Shown here: positions 58,032-64,000 of the stretch, piece after piece
How positions within the stretch are numbered: the stretch's first letter is position 1
How the letters are laid out: each line of letters begins with the position of its first letter
NCBI GenBank assembly: GCA_043807765.1
Contig: JAZDFQ010000073.1
Location: forward strand, 62,001 to 126,000
DNA: 64,000 nucleotides
Source of the DNA: Stygiobacter sp043807765
GTDB taxonomy: Bacteria > Bacteroidota > Ignavibacteria > Ignavibacteriales > Melioribacteraceae
Direction of reading: 5' to 3'
Notes under the pieces: model-generated
Told to the model about the DNA's origin: nothing
The model's database searches: none
Seen by the model: only the letters and a program-made list of their open reading frames with translations
Position numbers and translations under genes: made by a program

Positions 58032-61000
58032 TTAAGCATTTAATAAGGAACGGATCAATAAAAGGAAATCCTTTTTTATAAACGGTTTTGATATATAATG
58101 AGTAAATCCCTTTGCCAGCAATAGCTTTTCATCCGATTTGAGTGCGTATGCAGTTACAGCAACAATTGGAGTGTTTTTATAGTTTTCTTTTTCTTTTAAG
58201 CTGTCTATCAGCGCAATACCGTTTATATTATTCCCCAAATTAATATCCATTAAAATACAATCGTATTCATTCTCGTTAAGTTTTTCCATAAACTTATTAA
58301 CTTCGCTAACACACTCAATAGAATATTCTTTATACAAATACCTAGTTACTACGTCCAGTGCCAAAGAATCAGCATCTATGTACAATATTTTCTTTACACG
58401 GCTTGTGCTAGCCATACTTGTAATTGTTTTGGTTTTAGTCTCATTTTCCAACATGGTTTCATTTTTATCTTCATCCGGTATTGAGACAACTGGTATTTCA
58501 ACAGTAAAAGTCGATCCATCATTTTCTTTGCTTTCTACAAATATTCTACCTTTAAGCGCTTCAACATATTTTTTAACTAAGGTTAAACCTAATCCGGTTC
58601 CCTCAAAATTTCTACTTATTCCTTCACTCCCTTGTCTAAATTCTTGCCAAATAAGATTCTGCTTTTCTAAAGCGATGCCGATGCCCGTATCAATAACATC
58701 CATTTTGAGTACTTCCGGTCCAATCCTATTTATTAATTCAATGGAAATAGTTACTTCACCACTCAGCGTATATTTAACAGCATTAGAAACAATTTTATAA
58801 AGAATACTTTTAACTAAACTTCTGTCAGTTTTGATTTTTAGTTCGCAGTTTTTAACAACTTTTGTAAGTTGTATATTTTTCTTTTGGGCCTCAGTGTGGT
58901 AGGAATTATACACTTCGTTTACTATTTCTTCCGCACTCAAGTATTCGTAAAAAGGTTCAAGATTACCTATCTCTAATTTAGATAGGTCGAGAATATTGTT
59001 TAATGTTTCAGTCATTCGTTTAGAAGATTCTATTATTCCATTGGCCAGATTCTTAATTTCTTCGTCGGTAGAATTTTCTCTTATTATTTCCGCAAAACCA
59101 ATTATTCCTACAAATGGAGTTCTTAATTCGTGGCTCATATTGGCAAAGAAAAACGATTTGACCTTATTCATTTCCTCCGCTTTTTCTTTTTCTTCATTCA
59201 ATTGCTCGAAGGCCTTTTTTTGACCGGTTATATCTGCGAACATTCCAAAGGCACCCTGATAGTACCCTATCTTGTTGTAAATGGGTGAAGCGGTAATTAA
59301 AGCCCAAATTGATGTTCCATCACTGCGTATTAACCTTCTTTCATAAGAATGAATTTTGGCTCCCTTTTGATCAAAACACAGAGTTCTTTGCTGTACAGAA
59401 TCCGTAGATGAAATAATTTCTTCATAGTTCATCAAACAAAGTTCATCAACGGTATATTTAAGCATATCTGCTAATTTCGAATTAACTGAAGTAATCTTAT
59501 CATTTCTATCAACAATACAAATGCCTTCATTTGCAGTTTCAAAAATAGTACGATATTTATTTTCACTAACTCTTAGGGATTCAGTTGCTTTTATGTTCTG
59601 GGTAATATCCCTATTAATGCATTGAACAACTTCTTCATTATTATAGAAAATCAAAGAAGCGTTTACAGATATGTTAATAGGTGTCCGATCTTTCTTAAAA
59701 TGAACGGTTTCATAGTTTTGAATTTGTTTTCGCTGAGTTAGTTCTTTCAGCTGCTTTTCTCCTCTAACTACATCTTTTGTAATCTTCTTAAAACTCATCC
59801 CTATCATTTCTTTTCTCGTTAATCCGTAGATTTCACAAGCTTTGTTATTAACTTCAATTATGGTTTCACTTATAGGTTTAAATATTATTATTGCATCATT
59901 CGCATGTTCAAATAAGTTTCTATAGCCTTGCTCAGATTTGATAAGGGCTTCCTCATTTTTTTTTCGTTCTGTTTCATTTTCGATAAACTCTATTGCATAT
60001 GAAATATCTGATGATACTTCTTTTAACAATCTAATTTCCTCTTCAGTAAAAACATCTTTATCGGCAGAATAGATTCTTAACACACCGATAGCTTTGTTAT
60101 ATTTCCAGAGTGGGATGGATATTGTTGAATTAAATCCATGTTGAAAAGCATCTTCCCGCCATGGTATCATCATTTCATCATTGGCTATATCATTTATAAC
60201 TATTTTTTTCCCTTCTCTTATTGCCCTTTCTGATGGCCCGCTTCTTAAAATGCTATCTGCCATACCTATATTTATTTTTTCCAGATATGTTCCGGTTAAA
60301 CCGGAGGAAGCAGAAATACTTATTTTTGAATCGATCGGATTTAATAAACCCACCCATGCCATAGCATATCTTCCATCGTTTATGATAATGCTGCATGCTT
60401 CTTTAAATAATTCTTCTTCGCTGTGAATTCTTACTATTGCTTTATTTATTTTGCTAATAATTGTACTGGCTCTACTATACCTTTTAATTGTTTCTTCGTT
60501 CATTTTCTTTTCAGTGGTATCAACAGCATTTAGAATTAATTCCGTACTCCCCTCTTTTGTTTTTATAATAGCAGTTTTTATGTCATACCAGACTCTTTGG
60601 TTGTTTAATTCAATTTCTATTTCAAATATTTGAGATGTGCCTTCAATAATGCTTTTTTGTATGTATTCTTCAAATTTGGTAATCTCATCTTGTTTCAGAA
60701 ATGCTCTAAAGTTTTTGTTTAGGAAATATTCCGGAGGTGCTTCTTTTTCAGACTTGTTTATATATTTAATTATTCCTTCTTCAGTTAATATTATAATCAG
60801 GTTAGGAGAATTTGAAACATAGGAACGAAATCTCTCTTCACTTTCCAGTAAAGCTAGTTTCGCAAGTTGCTTTTCTTTTTTAATTTCAGATTTTTTTACA
60901 GCTTCAAGAATTGCAAAAGGTAACCTTGTAATTCTATTCTTAATAACATAATCATCCGCCCCGGCTTTAATACACTCTACGGCCGTTTCCTCATTCATAG

Positions 61001-61265
61001 AGCCGGTAAACAGTAAGAAAGGTATATGTGGATATTTGGCCTTGCATTCATGCAAAGCTTGCATACCGTCATATTTAGGTAAAGAATAATCTGAAACAAC
61101 TACATCCGGATTGAATTCTGTTAATGCGTTAATGAAATCTTCTTTGGTTTCAACACACATGTCAACAAAATCAAGACCATTACGTTTTAGTTCTATTGTA
61201 GCCAATTCTTTGTCAGTTTCACTATCCTCTAAAAAAAGTATTCTTAATCCATAGCTTTCTTTCAT
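58032..61265 (-). CDS. Multi-PAS/GAF hybrid sensor histidine kinase
   Basis: A 1077-residue cytosolic hybrid kinase. Order: N-terminal receiver (ILFLEDSETDKELA, phospho-Asp in VVVSDYSLP), PAS (about 145-255), GAF (about 285-430, AWVGLLNPIDSKISIS), two PAS domains (about 440-690), HisKA with H712 (FFFANMSHELRTP), HATPase (DTGIGIALEK, GTGLGLTLV) and a C-terminal receiver (ILYIDAD, LMDINLG, YISKPF). A start at a TTG 15 bases earlier is possible; the ATG at 61265 follows a GGGG site. The upstream small ORF ends 11 bases before it. Very similar in sequence style to the kinase at 4.5-6.5 kb; the two are likely paralogues. Confidence 0.93.
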   Translation of the reverse strand: MKESYGLRILFLEDSETDKELATIELKRNGLDFVDMCVETKEDFINALTEFNPDVVVSDYSLPKYDGMQALHECKAKYPHIPFLLFTGSMNEETAVECIKAGADDYVIKNRITRLPFAILEAVKKSEIKKEKQLAKLALLESEERFRSYVSNSPNLIIILTEEGIIKYINKSEKEAPPEYFLNKNFRAFLKQDEITKFEEYIQKSIIEGTSQIFEIEIELNNQRVWYDIKTAIIKTKEGSTELILNAVDTTEKKMNEETIKRYSRASTIISKINKAIVRIHSEEELFKEACSIIINDGRYAMAWVGLLNPIDSKISISASSGLTGTYLEKINIGMADSILRSGPSERAIREGKKIVINDIANDEMMIPWREDAFQHGFNSTISIPLWKYNKAIGVLRIYSADKDVFTEEEIRLLKEVSSDISYAIEFIENETERKKNEEALIKSEQGYRNLFEHANDAIIIFKPISETIIEVNNKACEIYGLTRKEMIGMSFKKITKDVVRGEKQLKELTQRKQIQNYETVHFKKDRTPINISVNASLIFYNNEEVVQCINRDITQNIKATESLRVSENKYRTIFETANEGICIVDRNDKITSVNSKLADMLKYTVDELCLMNYEEIISSTDSVQQRTLCFDQKGAKIHSYERRLIRSDGTSIWALITASPIYNKIGYYQGAFGMFADITGQKKAFEQLNEEKEKAEEMNKVKSFFFANMSHELRTPFVGIIGFAEIIRENSTDEEIKNLANGIIESSKRMTETLNNILDLSKLEIGNLEPFYEYLSAEEIVNEVYNSYHTEAQKKNIQLTKVVKNCELKIKTDRSLVKSILYKIVSNAVKYTLSGEVTISIELINRIGPEVLKMDVIDTGIGIALEKQNLIWQEFRQGSEGISRNFEGTGLGLTLVKKYVEALKGRIFVESKENDGSTFTVEIPVVSIPDEDKNETMLENETKTKTITSMASTSRVKKILYIDADSLALDVVTRYLYKEYSIECVSEVNKFMEKLNENEYDCILMDINLGNNINGIALIDSLKEKENYKNTPIVAVTAYALKSDEKLLLAKGFTHYISKPFIKKDFLLLIRSLLNA

Positions 61266-61276
61266 ATGAACCCCAA

Positions 61277-61477
61277 TCAAAATGTTAAAGAAAATTGATT
61301 AATTAGAAGCCAGTCCAATCTTATTTCATTAATGGATTCTGCAACTTTATTAAAGTTATCCGTTTTTACATTATATACATTTAATAAGTAATATGAAGCT
61401 CCATTTTCAAGAACCAATTCAGCGAATGCTGTTTTCATGAAAATAATAACTGCGCCGAATATAAAGGTAACAATCAT
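61277..61477 (-). CDS. Small ORF with signal-peptide-like N-terminus
   Basis: A 66-residue ORF with an N-terminal hydrophobic stretch (MIVTFIFGAVIIFMKTAFAE, cleavage-like AFA-E) and a short mature part (LNVYNVKTDNFNKVAESINE and so on). It is followed 11 bases later by the hybrid kinase on the same strand. It could be a small exported sensor peptide, or the remnant of a longer exported protein. No family recognised; coding potential is moderate. Confidence 0.4.
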   Translation of the reverse strand: MIVTFIFGAVIIFMKTAFAELVLENGASYYLLNVYNVKTDNFNKVAESINEIRLDWLLINQFSLTF

Positions 61478-61904
61478 TTTTTTTTGTCCTTTAAGAATAT
61501 CCTATACCAAATTTCAGATTACACCTACTTCCAAATTGCTTTTATTTCGTTTCGCTTTTTTGGTAAGGGCTTAGTAAGGTTGTGAATTAATACTTGAAAA
61601 TTGGGCAAAGTATGCGCTATGTAAATATTTGATATTCTACTCATAAGCATATTACTTATACTAAAATTATGTTAACATATTTGACTTGTTTAAGTTTATC
61701 CGTTGTGTGAATTAATTACAGTCTGCAACAAAAAATAACTTTTTAATCGGAAAATAGAAGCTGCTGAAACTGATTTCTTATGATTAACACAGATTAAATA
61801 TTGAAAAATTACTTTTCCCGGTATTAATCAGCTCTTTTTTAATTCATACAATGGGTTAAGTATATTTTGTTACAAAGCTTTTTTATTTCTGAAAAGCCTA
61901 TCAT
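61478..61904. other. Intergenic region without recognised features
   Basis: About 430 strongly AT-rich bases between the response regulator and the kinase gene, both on the minus strand. It contains no ORF of note and no obvious hairpin or repeat; it should hold the promoter of the kinase group. Confidence 0.5.
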
Positions 61905-63047
61905 TTACTCGTATTTTGTAACAACTTTTATTGGTTCTTTAATCCCTTTTATTTTGGAGTAGTTCAATAATTTAGCAATGTAAATATCCGTTAGAACTAC
62001 TCCTTTAGATAATATTTTGTAATTAGTGTTATCAATAATATCTGTCGCAATTGTCATACCGCTTTTTAATTCCGTGAGTTTAAGAGCTTTTACTATAAAT
62101 CCTTCTTGTGCACCGGCAATTTCAGTTTCCAGCACTTCCAAAATCGAAATATCATATTCTTGTTTCTCCTCCAGAATAAATCTAATTGCATCTTGTTCGC
62201 TTAATCCCTTTTCAACCAAATAGTAATAGTCGTTTAGAATGCGCAATACTTTTGGAATAAACTTTTGGCTTTCATTCGAAAAAACTCCACTTTTAAGATG
62301 GATATCATCAATAGACAAATATTGCATTGATATTCCTTCAGCAACACTTTCTAAACGTGGAATATTTTTAAGTAAGGATTTTCCAATTTCGACATGGTTG
62401 AAAAACACTTCCTTTTCAGAATTATTAAGTTCAATACCATGCAAACGCTTTTCAAGTATTTCACTTGGCGTCCCAACACATCCAATTTGAGATAATAAGC
62501 AAGCAATTTCTACTTCCCAAGATTCAGCAATATTTAACCTTTTCATCAGTTTTTTTGCGTAATCTCTTATCTGTAGCGATTTTTGGAATACCAAAGGGTT
62601 TGCAGCTGCAAGGATATCAATAAGAACCTTAATGCTTCCCCTTAGTGTTTTATCCAGTAATTCTTTTTCAGCATTTATTAATCTGTATTGTTGACAGCCT
62701 TGCATTATTATTTTTTGTAGTACTTCTTGCTCGCAAGGTTTTGTTAGAAAGCGAAATAGGTTCCCTTCATTGACAGCTTTAATGGCCATTTGTAGTTCAG
62801 CATAACCGGTAATTAATATTCTTACCATATCCGGATTGATCTCTTTAACTAATGATAATAAATCGATGCCATTCATCTCGGGCATATTATAATCAGAAAT
62901 AATAACAGCTATATCATCTGTTTCTTTAATAATTGATAAAGCCATTCTCGGATCGTGCGATGTGTAAATCTGAAACTTATTTCTTAGGTTTCTTCTATAA
63001 CCTTGCAGAATATTTTCATCATCATCAACTAATAGTACTTTGAACAT
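61905..63047 (-). CDS. Response regulator with degenerate HD-type output domain
   Basis: A 380-residue response regulator. Receiver at 1-120 (VLLVDDDENILQGYRRNL, phospho-Asp in VIISDYNMPEMNG, Lys in LTKPCE), then a coiled linker and an HD-like helical domain (about 155-290: CLLSQIGCVGTPSEILEKRL, FFNHVEIGKSLLKNIPRLE) and a C-terminal part ending near GIKEPIKVV. The motif LSQIG takes the place of LHDIG, so the phosphodiesterase site is lost and it is probably a protein-binding HD relative. It starts one base after the stop of the HDOD regulator, so the two form an operon. Confidence 0.85.
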   Translation of the reverse strand: MFKVLLVDDDENILQGYRRNLRNKFQIYTSHDPRMALSIIKETDDIAVIISDYNMPEMNGIDLLSLVKEINPDMVRILITGYAELQMAIKAVNEGNLFRFLTKPCEQEVLQKIIMQGCQQYRLINAEKELLDKTLRGSIKVLIDILAAANPLVFQKSLQIRDYAKKLMKRLNIAESWEVEIACLLSQIGCVGTPSEILEKRLHGIELNNSEKEVFFNHVEIGKSLLKNIPRLESVAEGISMQYLSIDDIHLKSGVFSNESQKFIPKVLRILNDYYYLVEKGLSEQDAIRFILEEKQEYDISILEVLETEIAGAQEGFIVKALKLTELKSGMTIATDIIDNTNYKILSKGVVLTDIYIAKLLNYSKIKGIKEPIKVVTKYE

Positions 63048-63048
63048 T

Positions 63049-64000
63049 TTATTCCTCTTTGTTACAAATTGAACAAATATCTCTCCATTCTTTTAATTTA
63101 CTTTCACCTAATCCCGGCTCACTATTGTAATCAACTGTATATTTCTCATCGGCTATTTTATTCGCGATATTTACAACAAATGCTAAGTTATATTTTGCTT
63201 CTCTTAATTCTGTATGGTGAAATGCAACAGCCTCTACTATACTATCCGGAAGATTCCAAATTGAAAGTAAATATGCACCTACTTCCGCGTGTGTAACATT
63301 AAATTCACTTAGCTCAGCCTTATATAAACTCTCATTTTTATGAGCATTGTAAAGAGTAAGATACTTTGGATATTTGAAAAGGATTAACTTTCCAATATCG
63401 TGCAATAGACCGGCAGCAAATGCTTCTTTGCTTAAATTATAATTTTGAGTTTCATACTCGTATATTTTTCTAGCGTAGTTTGCAACTAATAAACTGTGGT
63501 CAAGAATCTTTTTAATATGTTGTCTCGGAATTTCAGCAGCATCAGTTTCATGCTCTAATTTTAAAAATAATATCAGTGACCTTAAAGTGTTTAACCCAAT
63601 TAATGAAACCGCATGTTCCAAATCTGCAATCCTTGTTGGTAATCCAAAGAACGCTGAATTAACCAATTGCAAAACTTTTGCAGACAAGCCAATATCTTCC
63701 GACAATATTTCTGTTATTTTACCAATTGATACATTTGGCCTATTACACTCCTCTTCCAGTTTTAATAAAACCTCCGGCATCTTTGGTAATTCTTCAATGC
63801 CGTTAATAACTTTAATTAGACTTTCGTTCTTGAGATTTATGCGAACATAGAAAGTACGTTTTATTGTTTCGATTAATTCACTCGCCTCACACGGTTTAGA
63901 TAGAAATTGATGAGCTACATTAACAGATTTCATTATCATGTCTTCGTCGGAATGCCCAGACAAAATAATTCGAATTGTCTCGGGATGATTATGCTTAACT
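63049..64000 (-). CDS. Response regulator with HDOD output domain (5' end beyond window)
   Basis: The visible part has the end of a receiver domain (IRIILSGHSDEDMIMKSVNV, FLSKPCEASELI with the conserved Lys) and then an HDOD domain (about 200 residues: ELPKMPEVLLKLEEECNRPN, ILSEDIGLSAKVLQLVNSAF, AAGLLHDIGKLILFKY, AVAFHHTE). The start and phospho-Asp lie off the right edge; an internal ATG at 63963 is not the real start because the receiver continues through it. Receiver-HDOD proteins act in chemotaxis, cell cycle or second-messenger control. Coupled by one base to the next regulator. Confidence 0.9.
   Translation of the reverse strand, partial: VKHNHPETIRIILSGHSDEDMIMKSVNVAHQFLSKPCEASELIETIKRTFYVRINLKNESLIKVINGIEELPKMPEVLLKLEEECNRPNVSIGKITEILSEDIGLSAKVLQLVNSAFFGLPTRIADLEHAVSLIGLNTLRSLILFLKLEHETDAAEIPRQHIKKILDHSLLVANYARKIYEYETQNYNLSKEAFAAGLLHDIGKLILFKYPKYLTLYNAHKNESLYKAELSEFNVTHAEVGAYLLSIWNLPDSIVEAVAFHHTELREAKYNLAFVVNIANKIADEKYTVDYNSEPGLGESKLKEWRDICSICNKEE

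Noticed and set aside
58378..58800. Plus-strand ORF of 140 codons inside the large hybrid kinase
   Set aside because: Antisense to the HATPase domain; composition and lack of a ribosome-binding site argue for chance.
1..64000. CRISPR arrays, rRNA genes, phage or transposase genes
   Set aside because: I looked for regularly spaced direct repeats, conserved rRNA sequence and integrase or transposase motifs and saw none.

Overview
The window is about 64 kb of an AT-rich bacterial chromosome with tightly packed operons, no phage or transposase genes and no CRISPR array. The gene set suggests Ignavibacteriota or a neighbouring Bacteroidota-like lineage: pyruvate:ferredoxin oxidoreductase, a NuoE/NuoF-type diaphorase pair, flotillin FloA, ClpC, a GIN-domain lipoprotein, an M64 peptidase, a secreted LIM/DA1-like peptidase, many PAS/REC hybrid kinases and HDOD proteins, and a tRNA-Leu without encoded CCA. 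The lineage is inferred from gene content and was not computed.

Layout. 1-1.8 kb: NuoE/NuoF-like subunits of an NAD-linked hydrogenase or dehydrogenase, running off the left edge. 2.1-6.5 kb (+): a CDF metal transporter, then an iron-type alcohol dehydrogenase directly followed by a PAS hybrid kinase (an ErcA/ErcS-like pair). 6.5-11.8 kb (-): a zincless Fpg-type glycosylase, then a run of small accessory genes all on the same strand (mutase-like membrane protein, DUF4260, NTF2-like, GNAT, cupin, ABM, unknown). Their spacers carry attC-like inverted repeats, so the run looks like an integron-cassette array without an integrase. 12-15 kb: purEK, a HicAB toxin-antitoxin pair and a GIN-domain lipoprotein. 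15.1-21.5 kb (+): a giant TPR/triple-AAA+ protein with an ABC exporter. 21.5-27.7 kb (-): a short-chain dehydrogenase, then PduT-like and PduS-like microcompartment electron-transfer proteins separated by an inserted GxxExxY gene, a RsbU-type phosphatase, an M64 peptidase and pyrE.

27.8-38 kb: clpC, a small ORF lacking a standard start codon, floA with a membrane partner, the secreted LIM/DA1-like peptidase, an HDOD protein, tRNA-Leu(CAA) and a DEAD-box helicase. 38-48.4 kb (-): an AGCS symporter, a four-gene amidoligase operon (ATP-grasp-like, GCS2/YbdK ligase, ATP-grasp, esterase) that probably makes an unknown peptide-like metabolite, a dihydroorotate dehydrogenase-like protein and PFOR. 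48.7-52.7 kb (-): an ECF sigma/anti-sigma operon continuing into two exported proteins and dinB. 52.9-57.9 kb (-): trmO, small stress-type proteins, a WYL regulator broken by a one-base frameshift, yjbQ, ogt, and lexA with a clear operator. 58-64 kb (-): a seven-domain hybrid kinase and two response regulators with HD/HDOD output domains, the last cut by the right edge.

The most interesting items are the amidoligase operon, the secreted LIM/DA1 peptidase, the cassette-like array at 7.3-11.8 kb, the orphan PduS/PduT pair with its inserted element, and the triple-AAA+ protein whose third ATPase domain is degenerate.
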